Source: Paenibacillus sp. W2I17 (lineage in GTDB: Bacteria > Bacillota > Bacilli > Paenibacillales > Paenibacillaceae). From it: a stretch of DNA of 64,000 nucleotides. Where the stretch lies: contig NZ_JAUSXM010000001.1 in NCBI RefSeq assembly GCF_030815985.1, positions 1,736,001 through 1,800,000 of the forward strand, in the 5' to 3' direction. Both the position numbers and the translations under genes were made by a program. The notes below the pieces were generated by a model. The model did not search any database. It worked only from the letters and a program-made list of their open reading frames with translations, and had not been told where the DNA came from. Position 1 is the first letter of the stretch. Every line of letters begins with the position of its first letter. Positions 26,450-36,529 of the stretch are shown here, in pieces.

Positions 26450-27034
26450 ATGAGCAAACTAATTTTCTTTCTCGGCGGGGCTGGAAGTGGCAAGACTACA
26501 CTTGCCAAAGCCCTTTCCCGTAAACATAAAGCGGCTTTCTTCGATATGGATATTCTGCTTCGTCCCGCGGCTGAGGCGATCATGACCCTTCAGGGACTTG
26601 ATCCATCCGACCGAGATTCGCCTGAATACAAAAGGTTGTGCCGTGATCTTGGGTACCGCATTACGATGGACGCCGCTCTGGATAACGTGCAGTTGGGTAT
26701 CGATACGATGGTTGTCGGGCCGTTCACCAAAGAAATTGGAACTCGCGATTGGATTACTCAGGAACTTGCACAAATTGGACGTTCTCTGGAGGATACGGAT
26801 GTGCGAGTTGCCTATATTTATCTAGAGAATGAAGCGTTGTATCACAAACGGATCTCAGCAAGGAAATCCCCACTAGATGAATGGAAGTTAGCCAACTGGG
26901 ATGCCTTCAGAGCTTCTCTCGTCCGAAAAGAAGTAACCTGGCCGCTCCCTTCTGCATCCGTCGCTTATATTGATAATTCCAGTAATGACTCAGCCATAGC
27001 CTATGCTGAACTTGAACGACGGATGTACGAGTAG
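26450..27034 (+). CDS. P-loop NTPase / small kinase-like protein
   Basis: The 194-residue protein starts MSKLIFFLGGAGSGKTTLAKAL, a Walker A loop. It also has AAFFDMDILLRPAAE and VVGPFTKEIGTRDW, and VAYIYLENEALYHKRISARKSPLDEWK, consistent with an AAA/adenylate-kinase-type small-molecule kinase. The longer frame has 26 extra hydrophobic codons, but AAAGGAGG lies 10-11 bases before this ATG, so the short form is used. The substrate is unknown. Confidence 0.75.
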   Translation: MSKLIFFLGGAGSGKTTLAKALSRKHKAAFFDMDILLRPAAEAIMTLQGLDPSDRDSPEYKRLCRDLGYRITMDAALDNVQLGIDTMVVGPFTKEIGTRDWITQELAQIGRSLEDTDVRVAYIYLENEALYHKRISARKSPLDEWKLANWDAFRASLVRKEVTWPLPSASVAYIDNSSNDSAIAYAELERRMYE

Positions 27035-27346
27035 TTTTATAAAATCTACTTCCCAATTCCTTTGCACTATGTAGGCTTCGCATGGAAAATAAAAAGACGA
27101 AACAAAAAGAGGTATTTGTCGAGATCCCCGTTGGGTCCATCATGACAAATACCTCTTTTCATATATTTAAGATCATTCCAAACTCACTCTTCATCCTCAA
27201 CAATTGCGGGATCACGCAAAAAGGTTTGCGGAAGTCCTGCCGTAATAAGTGCGTACTACGGAATCGCCATTACATTCGAACTGATAGATTATAGATGTAC
27301 TTAAATGTTAGAGAACGAACATATCTCAACTCCAAAGGAGAATTTC
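27035..27346 (+). other. Intergenic region between the kinase and beta-lactamase-like genes
   Basis: It holds one terminator hairpin (27105-27159) and the ribosome-binding region of the next gene. No further gene or recognisable RNA was seen; the short ORF there lacks a ribosome-binding site. Confidence 0.6.
27105..27159 (+). terminator. Terminator after the small kinase
   Basis: A perfect 16-bp stem (AAAAGAGGTATTTGTC / GACAAATACCTCTTTT) has a 23-base loop. The A- and T-rich ends would allow termination in both directions. Confidence 0.7.
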
Positions 27347-29386
27347 ATGAAATCTCACGTAGCAACATGTCCAACTCGACAACAACAACACAGCTACAAA
27401 TCGAATCACAGGTGGAAACGTACTGTAGCCAACATCCTCCTGGTTGCATCTCTAAGTATCACCACGATGACCAGTGTATCGGCAGAGAGCAGTCTCCCTC
27501 TTCCTCAGGTAAGCCCTCAGGAAACTGAATCGTTCATCAATCAATTCTTTGCCCAACCTGAAATGAAGCCTGCTCTGAAAGGTGCGGTAGTCACCGTTGT
27601 TCACGACCAACAGATCGTGTTGAACAAAGGATATGGTTATGCCAATGTGGAAAAACAAATCCCCGTCGATGCCGACTCCACTCTATTCCGTGTAGCCTCC
27701 ATCTCCAAAACGCTGACAGCAACTGCCATTATGCAATTGGCCGAGCAAGGTAACGTAAAGCTTGATCAGGATATCAGCGCATACACAGATGCTTTGCATC
27801 TGACCAACCATACCGGAACAGCGTTAACATTGGAACATCTGATGACCCACACCAGCGGGTTTGATTTCACAGATGCAGCAGCTACACCCAGGGAGTTGAA
27901 TCATTCTTATCCGCTTGAGCAATTCATCCAGGACAACAAACCGTCCGTTGTTCGCAATCCAGGAGAAGTTTTCCGTTACGACAACTACGGTTATGCACTC
28001 TTGGGCTACATCGTTCAGAAACAGTCCAAACTTCCGTTTGAGACTTATGTACAACAGCATATATTCAACCCTCTTGATATGTCGGATAGCCATTTTACAC
28101 TAAGCAAAGACACGCTGAGTAAACTCGCAATTCCTTATGGCGCTGAAGGACAAGAACTTCCGCAATATCCCAATGTACCGGACAGCTCCCCTGAGGGCGG
28201 ATTCATTACAACTGGACGGGATATGGCTCACTTTATGCTTGCGCAGCTCAATCAAGGTTCGTACCAGGGTGCACGTATACTAGAACCGTCATCCGTCCAA
28301 GCAATGCAAACGCTGGATGTCTCCATACACCCGGATATACCTGGAACAGGTTACGGATTCGAATCCACCTATTCGCAGTATAATCATGGACGGAAAGTCG
28401 TGAGTAAAGCAGGCGATCTGGACGGATTCCACTCCAATCTGTGGCTGTTGCCTAACGAGAAGACTGGACTATTTATCGTCTCCAACAGTGATGGACCAGA
28501 TCTGCGAGAAGCGCTTTTTCAAGCATTTATGGATCATTTTTATCCGAGTAATGAAGTCCAAGATGTCAATTATAGCGTACCCGAGTCTTCACTCCATTCC
28601 TACGAGGGACTATATCGAGATATCCGTCTGCCTGCATGGTTATATGATATTTCAGCAACAGAGAAAGGTCTTCAGGTTATAGATGCTTATGGCACTCATA
28701 CTTTAACACCCGTTAAGGACATGTTGTTCATGGATGAGGACGGTAAGCTTGCTGGTTTCAAAAAAAATCAGTCAGGTGAAATCACGTATTTCTATTACAA
28801 CAAGTCAGACAGCTGGTCCGAGAAATTGCCAGAAGCCAGACCTTATGAAGATGTGCCAGAAGACCATCCCTATGCTCCGTACATCTATCGTTTAACACAG
28901 ATTGGCCTGTATCCACAGGATCAAACCCTATTTGAACCAGAGAAGCCTGTTAGTCGTGGGGAGTTTGTAGCACAGGTCGTGGGCATAAGCGGAATGTCCA
29001 TTTCAGCTCAATCACCAAAATTTAAAGATACCCAATCAAGTCCCTATGCCGCCTACATTCAAACAGCCCTTGAACTGGGTATTGTGCAAGGTAATACTCG
29101 TGGATTGTTCCATCCCGAGCAAGCCATAACAAGGCAAGAGGCCGCGGTGATCATATCGAGAACGGCACAACAACTCCTTGGCGCACCTGCCGTAACTGCC
29201 GATCTCATCGGTTCACAGGATCGTTGGGCTGAAGAAGGTGTCCAGTTTGTGGTTGCTCTAGGTCTCTACGGTCCGGAAGTATCCATATCCAGCAGCGGTG
29301 CTGTGGATTATAGATCAAAGCAGCCTATGCTCAGGCAGGAATCATCAGTTTTGATGTACAAAATGTTAGGCACTCTGCTACATTAA
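27347..29386 (+). CDS. Beta-lactamase-fold serine hydrolase with C-terminal SLH repeats
   Basis: This exported protein has about 679 residues. A signal peptide (about 25-50, ANILLVASLSITTMTSVSA) precedes a class C beta-lactamase/esterase domain with active-site Ser in VASISKTLTATA (SxxK) and YDNYGY (YxN). The C-terminal 180 residues are three S-layer-homology repeats (YIYRLTQIGLYPQDQTLFEP, KFKDTQSSPYAAYIQTALEL, WAEEGVQFVVALGLYG). It should be displayed on the cell wall. AAAGGAG fixes the ATG at 27347. Members act as D,D-peptidases, esterases or aminopeptidases; true beta-lactam resistance is not implied. Confidence 0.88.
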   Translation: MKSHVATCPTRQQQHSYKSNHRWKRTVANILLVASLSITTMTSVSAESSLPLPQVSPQETESFINQFFAQPEMKPALKGAVVTVVHDQQIVLNKGYGYANVEKQIPVDADSTLFRVASISKTLTATAIMQLAEQGNVKLDQDISAYTDALHLTNHTGTALTLEHLMTHTSGFDFTDAAATPRELNHSYPLEQFIQDNKPSVVRNPGEVFRYDNYGYALLGYIVQKQSKLPFETYVQQHIFNPLDMSDSHFTLSKDTLSKLAIPYGAEGQELPQYPNVPDSSPEGGFITTGRDMAHFMLAQLNQGSYQGARILEPSSVQAMQTLDVSIHPDIPGTGYGFESTYSQYNHGRKVVSKAGDLDGFHSNLWLLPNEKTGLFIVSNSDGPDLREALFQAFMDHFYPSNEVQDVNYSVPESSLHSYEGLYRDIRLPAWLYDISATEKGLQVIDAYGTHTLTPVKDMLFMDEDGKLAGFKKNQSGEITYFYYNKSDSWSEKLPEARPYEDVPEDHPYAPYIYRLTQIGLYPQDQTLFEPEKPVSRGEFVAQVVGISGMSISAQSPKFKDTQSSPYAAYIQTALELGIVQGNTRGLFHPEQAITRQEAAVIISRTAQQLLGAPAVTADLIGSQDRWAEEGVQFVVALGLYGPEVSISSSGAVDYRSKQPMLRQESSVLMYKMLGTLLH

Positions 29387-29403
29387 CATAGAGTGATGCT
29401 CGG

Positions 29404-29435
29404 CAAGCCATGTCATTGCTACATGGCTTGTTTTT
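29404..29435 (+). terminator. Terminator of the SLH hydrolase gene
   Basis: CAAGCCATGT and ACATGGCTTG form a perfect 10-bp stem, followed by TTTTT. Confidence 0.88.
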
Positions 29436-29473
29436 CCACTTTATTTTACCAATGATGCATTTTATAAGAACGG

Positions 29474-31856
29474 ATGATTACTCGCATGCGACTAAAACTT
29501 TCATTACATAGATTCATGAAAACTAAATTTAATTTCGTGTGGTTTGTAACAATGTTGTGCTTTATACTGACAGCCACGTATATCCATATCTCTTCATTTA
29601 TGAATCCTTATATCGGACTTTCGTTGACCCTTAATGCCTCCAATTCTTGGGCAGTACATGATGTAGATCCGCAAGGTTTAGCTTATACATCCGGGATTAG
29701 ATCAGGTGACACCGTTATCTCCTTGGAACCCGAAAGAGAAGTCCGGTTACTCCATCAAAGAGGTGTATTCTTAGTGACTGAAGCCTACACCATCGGCGTT
29801 GAGAATTCTCACGGTCAGGCATCCGAACATACAATGAAGCCTGGACCACATGAATGGTTCAACATCGGCTTTTCATCCATAGTGGAATTATTGCTATTGT
29901 TGACCGGAACCTATGCCTTGTTTTGCCAACCCGGTTCACGAGTGATGCGCCTGTTCTACCTCCTTAACCTGTCCATGGCCATATGTATACTGACGATATA
30001 CACATCCCAGTTGCCTTTATCCAATTATATTTTGGCCTTTTGTGCAGCATGGTTACCTTACTGTCTAACTGCTTTTTATGTGTCTTTTGTATTCCGTACC
30101 CGTCTGCATCGTTTCCGGTGGTTACTATTTATCAGCAGAGGTATTGCAGTTGCTTATTCTGCAGGCCTGGTATTTCTGTACATCAAGCAGTGGATGATGA
30201 CCGATGTTCAGATCAATCAAGGCATCACTACCGTCAGTACTCCTGTTGCACCGTCTGGTCCAACCAATCTGCTCAACTTTATTCTTTGTGCAACCCTTCT
30301 AATCTTAATCTGGATGACATGGGTTAATCGTAAAAGCTACAATCGCAAGGAGCAGAACCAGCTATTGCTCATGTTAACAGGAATACTTGTTAGCCTGATT
30401 CCCTTCATCATCTGTTTTGCTATTCCAACCCTGCTTCAAGGTGAACCATTATTGCCTGTAGAGTACACATTAATTGGATTTCTGCCTTTATCTATGGATG
30501 TTCACTTATGTACTTGTACAACGGAGTATGCTTGACCTCAAACTGGTTATGCCAAGATTGATGATTCATGGACTATATGCTTTGATCGTATTTTTACTGT
30601 TTCTGGCTGCTTCTCACCTGCATTCGGTAATTCATATCAGCTTACTGTTTGTCTCGTTTTTGCTGATCACTTGGGTATATCAGTACATGCTCACCCGCTC
30701 ACGCAAGAAAAACAAACTTAACAAAGACTGGTTGGAACACCAGCAACTGCGGTTGACTGTGCGAATGGCTGAACAGCAAAACATGCGGGACATGATTCAT
30801 GTATTTGCCGAAATGTTCCACAAGATGCTGGATATTGAAGGCGTAATTGTCATATGGATTGATGATAAGCACAGATATTCTCAGGAAGGCACAGGGATTT
30901 TTGCTTCCATTCAGAATATAGATAATCAGGCGTTGAATATTGAAGTTTTACGGCAGAAATATGATTTGGCACAGGTTTGGGAGCTGTCAGGTGAACCCAC
31001 TACGGAGACGATAGGATTTCTGGGTATTGGTCACAAAGAAAATCGCACCCTTTTTTCAGCGGAAGAACAGGATATCATTGATAAAGGCAGGCTGGAAGCA
31101 ATTCGAATGCTCGTCAATGGGAGACTCTTATCCGATCTGCAGAAGCGATATGAATACCGTGTAGACCAGACAGCTCTTCATGAACACCAGATACGCCGCC
31201 ATCGGCAGTTCAATGATATTATGATGGAAGCCCAACAGGCAGAGCGTATGAAAACCTCTTATTTCCTTCATGATCAACTGCTTCAAAATCTGATTTTCCT
31301 GTCTCGTGATTTGGAGGAATTACACGATACCGGAGAGACGCATAAGGATCAAACGGCTGTTTGGCTGGAGTGCCTGTATGCTTCCCAAAGAGATATACGC
31401 CAATTGTGTGATGATCTCTACCCTCATATTATGGATCGAAGTGATCTTGAGGAAGCGTTGCAATGGCTCATCCGTACACTTCAAATGCAAAGTGGCATCA
31501 GAATGGAACTAAACTACAACGCCCTCTCTGAAGAGTTGAAGCACGAACCTCTGAAGTCCACCGTATTTCGGACGATCCGCGAACTTATCATGAATGTGAT
31601 GAAGCACGCACAGGCGTCGTTTTGCTCTATTCAGGTACATACAAGGGATACTGACTTGATTCTCCAAGTAGAGGATGATGGCTTGGGATTTAATGTTCAT
31701 ACCACATTTGATACTGCAACAGGGCACTTCGGTTTGATATCCATACAAAGCAGCATTCAGCATCTCGGTGGAGAATTCACCATACATTCCAGCCTTGGCA
31801 AAGGAACCTCAATCAACATCCGTTTGCCTTTAACCAAAGGAGCAACTGAACAATGA
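29474..31856 (+). pseudogene. ComP-like sensor histidine kinase, frameshifted
   Basis: Two overlapping frames make one kinase. The first (29474-30535, 353 codons) has a membrane segment, a PDZ-like loop (NSWAVHDVDPQGLAYTSGIRSGDTVISLE) and about six more membrane segments. The second (30474-31856) supplies two more segments, then a HisKA_3 region with FLHDQLLQNLIFLSRDLEEL and an ATPase region (ELIMNVMKHAQASF, VEDDGLGFN). The shift, equal to one extra base, lies near 30490-30510, where LPLSMDV in one frame should continue as TYVLVQRSMLDLKL in the other. The layout matches ComP (about 770 residues). It overlaps the ComA-like regulator by four bases. It may be a true mutation or a sequencing error; there is no homopolymer or slippery site. 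Confidence 0.8.
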
Positions 31857-32488
31857 GCGAACCCATTACAGTCGTACTACTTGATGATCACCCCCTGGTC
31901 ATGGAAGGTCTCAACAACCGCTTAAACCGCGAACCAGACATACAGGTAGTGAAGACATTCAGCGACCCATTGCTTTTTTTATCCGAAGTAGAGGTGTTGC
32001 GACCAGATGTTGTTGTGATGGATATCCGCATGCCCCAGCTTGACGGGTTCGAGGTTGTTAGAAGATTGAAAGTTCAATACGGGTTATCCGTCAAAATTAT
32101 ATCGTTATCCGGATACAACTATCACGAATTCCAGTTAAAAGCTTATGATCTGGGCGTCCATGCCTACTTGTCGAAACAAGCAACGTATGGACAGATTATC
32201 AACGCCATTCACCAAAGTATGTTGGGTCATGTTCTTATTCCAGAGACCATGTTATCCCCTAATCTGGAGGAATCACTCACGGCAACAGAACGGGAAATAC
32301 TTAACCGAATTGCACTGGAGATGACCAACAAGGAGATTGCACAGGATCTGGCAATCAGTCAACGTACAGTGGAGTATCATATAACTTCTATTACGCAGAA
32401 ATTTGGTGTAAAGTCCAGAATTGGTGCTGTAGTCAAAGGCTATCAGGCAGGGATTCTCGGTGACGTAACACTCCCTGAGAAACGTTAA
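31853..32488 (+). CDS. NarL/ComA-type response regulator
   Basis: The 211-residue protein has DDHPLVMEG at the start, phosphorylatable Asp57 in VVVMDIRMPQLDGF, conserved Lys in AYLSKQA, and a C-terminal LuxR HTH (LTATEREILNRIALEMTNKEIAQDLAISQRTVEYHITSI). It begins within the kinase stop (ATGA), so it is the partner of the ComP-like kinase. No ComX or ComQ gene is present upstream, so the signal is not the classic ComX pheromone. If the kinase frameshift is real, this regulator may be uncoupled from its signal. Confidence 0.9.
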   Translation: MSEPITVVLLDDHPLVMEGLNNRLNREPDIQVVKTFSDPLLFLSEVEVLRPDVVVMDIRMPQLDGFEVVRRLKVQYGLSVKIISLSGYNYHEFQLKAYDLGVHAYLSKQATYGQIINAIHQSMLGHVLIPETMLSPNLEESLTATEREILNRIALEMTNKEIAQDLAISQRTVEYHITSITQKFGVKSRIGAVVKGYQAGILGDVTLPEKR

Positions 32489-32510
32489 AGCATGGAACAT
32501 TTTACGAGAA

Positions 32511-32569
32511 CAACAAAAGAGCGGCAGAACACCCTGTAATACAACCTGAGGTTTGTTCTGAACCGCTCT
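32511..32569 (-). terminator. Terminator between convergent genes
   Basis: AGAGCGG/CCGCTCT (32518-32524, 32563-32569) and CAGAACA/TGTTCTG form a two-part stem with a bulge. The A-run on the left gives UUUU on the minus strand, so it mainly ends the isomerase transcript, and could also serve the plus-strand regulator. Confidence 0.7.
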
Positions 32570-32622
32570 ATCTGTTGGTTTACTTTCCTATATGGTGCAT
32601 TCATACTTGATGCGTGTGCTCC

Positions 32623-33591
32623 CTATCCGCGCTGACGCGCCGCATGACGTTCAGCAATACGAGCCGTGATTATTCCATGACTCTCATCGATTTCTTCCGG
32701 TGTACACGCGGCTTTTAATTCATATACTTTCACCGGAGAACGGTCGATAATATCCAAAAACGAATCAAAAAAGGTCATGTCTTTACTATGGATGTATGGA
32801 CACCAATGATCTGATAACCCTACGGTTTCATGAATATGCACGCCAACCACGTGATCAATCAACGCGTTAGCCTCACTTACATTAGCGTACAGCCCCATTC
32901 GATCCATCATCATGCCGTGACCAATATCGTACCAGAGACCAAGGGGCGCGCCCTTCATTTGTCCAATAATCGTTCCCGCTTCATGCAATGTCGGCATCTG
33001 ATAACAGCGTGAACGGGTCTCAATACCGAAATTCACCCCGTATCCCCGCTGCTCCGACAAGTTACATACCTCTTCCAGACTCTCCTGAATCCGGCTCAGA
33101 TAATGTGCGCTGCCATCTTCCCGCTTCTCCAGCATCTCTTGCCATAAAGATTGATATGCTGGTGAATCCGGTCCTTGATCGTGGTATATCTTTTTCAACG
33201 CTTCATCTATATTGTATTCAAACGGAACCTCACCGGGATGTACAACAACAGCCTTGGCCCCATAACGATGTGCGTACTCGGCTGAGCGAAGTAACAGCTC
33301 AATCGCCCGTTTGCGTCGCGGCTCATCATCGAATCCAAGCAGGACGGAATCCGTCCCGTAATCAGGATCAGCCACATGCGGAAATGTATTATGCACACTG
33401 GATACACCGATCTCGCCACGTTCAATCATCGGCTCTATCGTCTGTAGCATCTCTTCCGTAACGTTATAATTCAGTTCAACTTGTTTGAATCCAAGAGACT
33501 TGATCTCCTCGATCATGCCTTGTCCGGTCGTATGACGTTTGATGTTCCAACATGTTGAGAATGAATATTCCTGTTTGTCCGTATACATCAT
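32623..33591 (-). CDS. TIM-barrel sugar isomerase/epimerase-like protein
   Basis: The 322-residue protein has the AP-endonuclease-2/xylose isomerase-like barrel: FSTCWNIKRHTTGQGMIEEIKSLGFKQVELNYN, YGAKAVVVHPGEVPFEY, VNFGIETRSR (metal-binding Glu), LGLWYDIGHGMMMDR and VVGVHIHETVGLSDHWCPYIHS. These give the metal site residues expected for sugar-phosphate isomerases or epimerases. AGGAGG precedes the ATG by 5 bases. It is the last gene of the carbohydrate transport block, 298 bp after the alpha-toroid protein. The sugar is unknown. Confidence 0.8.
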   Translation of the reverse strand: MMYTDKQEYSFSTCWNIKRHTTGQGMIEEIKSLGFKQVELNYNVTEEMLQTIEPMIERGEIGVSSVHNTFPHVADPDYGTDSVLLGFDDEPRRKRAIELLLRSAEYAHRYGAKAVVVHPGEVPFEYNIDEALKKIYHDQGPDSPAYQSLWQEMLEKREDGSAHYLSRIQESLEEVCNLSEQRGYGVNFGIETRSRCYQMPTLHEAGTIIGQMKGAPLGLWYDIGHGMMMDRMGLYANVSEANALIDHVVGVHIHETVGLSDHWCPYIHSKDMTFFDSFLDIIDRSPVKVYELKAACTPEEIDESHGIITARIAERHAARQRG

Positions 33592-33780
33592 TGGTTCCTC
33601 CTGTCTCTCATTCTATCGCCCATTCATATTCCATTTATCTCTATCTATATAAGTTGAACCAATAAACTTTACACTAGATCACTCCAATTGCAGTACCATC
33701 TTCCGATCGCTGTTATCCCCAAATTTTTTGATCCCCTTCTCCAAAGGGAAAAATCGGGTGATAGCTTATGCTTCCGATGC

Positions 33781-33799
33781 AGCTTTCTTGCAGAAAGCT
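33781..33799. repeat. Intergenic perfect palindrome
   Basis: AGCTTTCT and AGAAAGCT are separated by TGC, in the 298-bp space between the isomerase and toroid genes. No U-run follows on the minus strand, so it is not a clear terminator. It could be an operator or an mRNA processing hairpin. Confidence 0.45.
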
Positions 33800-33889
33800 T
33801 TCAGGCGAACGCTCCGCTTCTTCAGATCGGTTCTGCACTCTTCGTTCTCGTGTAAATGTTCAGTTCATCTTATATACCTATTCATCCCT

Positions 33890-35596
33890 CTAACCGTTGT
33901 CTTCACGGAGGGTCAATTCAAATCTCATCCTGTTTGCAGTCTTTCCAGGCACATAACGATAGATGATCTCCGCATGATTCACGTACATTAACACGGATGG
34001 TTCAGGTGCTTCAGCCTTCACGGTACACGTAAGTCCAGGGAACTGCCATAACACTGGTGTAATATCCTGCTGACGAAGGAATGGCCCTCTGATTTCAAAA
34101 TAAACATCGATTTCTTCAGCCGTATCCAGCTCCACATCAATGGTTAACGAATCTGGCGTGAGGTCCGCATCAAACGTTATTCCGCGCAGATGGCTGTTCC
34201 AGCCCTCACCTACCTCACGACGGATCAAGCGTAGATAATAACGTTCACCCGTCTCTGTCTGCCAGTGGATCGTGGCTGGATGCATCTGGCCATTGGTATT
34301 CACACTTCCCGACATGGCCCCGATCATCCGATCTTCACCGATCCAAGCTTTGGCTGTACACAAATTCCGATTGGACGTTGGATCATTGCGCTCACACAGT
34401 TCCATGAACCGTTTCTGCACAAGCCGATCTTCTTGATGAGCCTTGAAATACGGCACGGCTTCAGCGGGCACATCCACCCCAAGGAGCGCAATCAGTGGAT
34501 CATGGCCTGACTCACAGTTGATTCCTGCCAGATATTCATACCCTTCTCCAAGCAAGAGATAGATAAATACACCGATCGAACTATGCTCTCGCATTTCCAT
34601 GTCGTACGCCCGAGAGAATGGGCCGGAGAGATTCTCCAGATTGGCATTGTAATATAGCGCAATATTATTCCACAGCCCATGTTCAATCCGGTGTCCAATT
34701 TCGATCAAACGTTCCGTGAGTCCATACTTTCGATACATGCCAAGCACGGACAGATCCACCCCGTAATACGTTGTCGTATTGAACTCCGCGAATGTACCGT
34801 TGTATTGTTCAAACTCCTTCACCAACCCCTCCGCCTGTTCATCCGAATGCTGAATCCAATCTGTTCGGTTCAAGCGATGGCCGTAGTAGTGGGTGATGAA
34901 AATGTGCATCAACTCAATATTCGTGTTCATGGGGATTACATCGGATAACCTGCGTTCTATTGACCCTTGCACAGCCAACTCCATCGCATGGTCCATCCGT
35001 TTCATGAGTGTCTCCGGCATAAGTTCGGCGAATTCGGCAGTCACAACCACACAGACACAAGCGATAAACTCGCGCCAGTTGGGATCATAGCTGATCCAGA
35101 CCGGTGGCAGAACCTGATTCACTGCCGAATAAAAAAGGTGTTTCAGTTGTTTGGGGTCTGCTGCCTCTGTTAGCAGAGAACCCTCTTCCTGTAGTTTATG
35201 GATAAACTGCGCAGACACCTTCTCAAAGGTGCGTTCCAGGAAATAGGCCGTGCCTGGCGCAAAAGATTTCCAAGCATAGTGACCCGCTGGTGGATGCACA
35301 TCAGTTGGTCGGGTCGCGAAGGTTCCGTGATAGATCTCATCCGGAGCGTCATATTGAACATCGAGCACCTTGTGGAACACCCGTATCGCGCGTTCCACAT
35401 CACCAGGCTCATTTCGAATCAGCAACCCGAGCGCATAATGTGCACTGGCTCGTGTGCTGTGCTGCGATGAATCCTCCTCTTCGAAACTCCGAATCAGATC
35501 CACTTTCTCGTCATAAAAGCTATCCATCATCAACATGGACTGATTTATAAGATACTGCTGCTCTTTCGACATCTTTTCTACCATTCGTTGTGTCAT
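33890..35596 (-). CDS. Unrecognised alpha-toroid protein in the sugar ABC operon
   Basis: This 568-residue cytoplasmic protein has no signal peptide. Residues 1-400 are mostly paired helices (ALGLLIRNEPGDVERAIRVFHKVL, NTNIELMHIFITHYYG, GTFAEFNTTTYYGVDLSVLG, GPFSRAYDMEM). The last 150 residues are beta-rich (HWQTETGERYYLRLIRREVG ... LTIDVELDTAEEIDVYFEI). An (alpha/alpha) toroid followed by a beta domain recalls polysaccharide lyases and related hydrolases, but I do not recognise a family or a catalytic set. The start lies 23 bp after the second permease stop, so it belongs to the transporter operon. It probably acts on the imported oligosaccharide. Confidence 0.7.
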   Translation of the reverse strand: MTQRMVEKMSKEQQYLINQSMLMMDSFYDEKVDLIRSFEEEDSSQHSTRASAHYALGLLIRNEPGDVERAIRVFHKVLDVQYDAPDEIYHGTFATRPTDVHPPAGHYAWKSFAPGTAYFLERTFEKVSAQFIHKLQEEGSLLTEAADPKQLKHLFYSAVNQVLPPVWISYDPNWREFIACVCVVVTAEFAELMPETLMKRMDHAMELAVQGSIERRLSDVIPMNTNIELMHIFITHYYGHRLNRTDWIQHSDEQAEGLVKEFEQYNGTFAEFNTTTYYGVDLSVLGMYRKYGLTERLIEIGHRIEHGLWNNIALYYNANLENLSGPFSRAYDMEMREHSSIGVFIYLLLGEGYEYLAGINCESGHDPLIALLGVDVPAEAVPYFKAHQEDRLVQKRFMELCERNDPTSNRNLCTAKAWIGEDRMIGAMSGSVNTNGQMHPATIHWQTETGERYYLRLIRREVGEGWNSHLRGITFDADLTPDSLTIDVELDTAEEIDVYFEIRGPFLRQQDITPVLWQFPGLTCTVKAEAPEPSVLMYVNHAEIIYRYVPGKTANRMRFELTLREDNG

Positions 35597-35618
35597 GTCA
35601 TGCGCCCCCCCGAGACTG

Positions 35619-36491
35619 TTAACCTTTTACAGCACCTACCATTACGCCACTGATAAAGTACCGCTGCAACCACGGATACACAAGCAGGATCGGTAACGTG
35701 GAGAATATAACGCTGGCTGCTTTCAGACTCTCAGGCAGGACCTGAACAGCACCAATGCCTTCGTTCTGCATCAGTTCTGTAATCTGGTTTTGCTGAATCA
35801 TCTGATACAATTTTAATTGCAAAGGGTATAGCTCAGGCTTGGTAATATACATGAGTGCATCCTGGAAACCATTCCAGCGTCCTACCGCGTAGAATAAGCT
35901 CAGTGTCGCCATAACCGGAAGGGACAGCGGCAAGATAATGCGCATAAGTGTTCCGAAGTGGCTGCTTCCATCAATGCCTGCTGCTTCTTCCAGACTTTCA
36001 GGAATACCTCTGAAGAAGGTAATGAGGATAATCATGTAGAACGGACTAATCAATCCAGGCAGAATAAGTCCCCATGTGCTATCGAGTAAATGTAGATTTT
36101 TGATCAGAATGTACTCTGGGATAATGCCGCCACTGAAGAACATCGTCACCACAATGACAAGCATGAACCACTTGCGCCCTTTTAGATTACTCTTCGCCAG
36201 TGGATACGCTGCTGCGATAGTCATCACCATGCTTAGCACAGTACTAAGGACGGTCAGCCATATTGTATAGATAAGGGAACGAATCATTGATCCATCTGCA
36301 AATACTTTGGTATACGCCTCAAAGGACAACTCTTTGGGGAAAAAGGAAACTTCTCCTGAACCGATCGCCCGGTTTGAGCTGAGCGAGATCGCAATAATAT
36401 GAATGAATGGTGCAAGACACAGCACCATCGTAATGATAATAAGAATGACGTTTACCGTGTTGAATATTCGATTCGCCGTGTTTTCAGACAT
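35619..36491 (-). CDS. Carbohydrate ABC transporter permease (LplC/YtcP-like)
   Basis: This protein of about 290 residues has six membrane segments and the EAA loop as EEAAGIDGSSHFGTLMRIILPLSLPVMATL. The end, QRYFISGVMVGAVKG, is typical of the LplC/YtcP branch. The ATG at 36491 lies 8 bases after AAGGAG; the GTG three codons earlier is too close. It pairs with the LplB-like permease upstream. Confidence 0.92.
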   Translation of the reverse strand: MSENTANRIFNTVNVILIIITMVLCLAPFIHIIAISLSSNRAIGSGEVSFFPKELSFEAYTKVFADGSMIRSLIYTIWLTVLSTVLSMVMTIAAAYPLAKSNLKGRKWFMLVIVVTMFFSGGIIPEYILIKNLHLLDSTWGLILPGLISPFYMIILITFFRGIPESLEEAAGIDGSSHFGTLMRIILPLSLPVMATLSLFYAVGRWNGFQDALMYITKPELYPLQLKLYQMIQQNQITELMQNEGIGAVQVLPESLKAASVIFSTLPILLVYPWLQRYFISGVMVGAVKG

Positions 36492-36529
36492 CTCACTCAC
36501 TCCTTACAGATCATATGTGAATCAATCCA

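Noticed and set aside
29474-30535. First half of the ComP-like kinase as an independent membrane protein with its own function
   Set aside because: The second frame continues the same domain order at once and begins without a ribosome-binding site, so a frameshift is the simpler reading.
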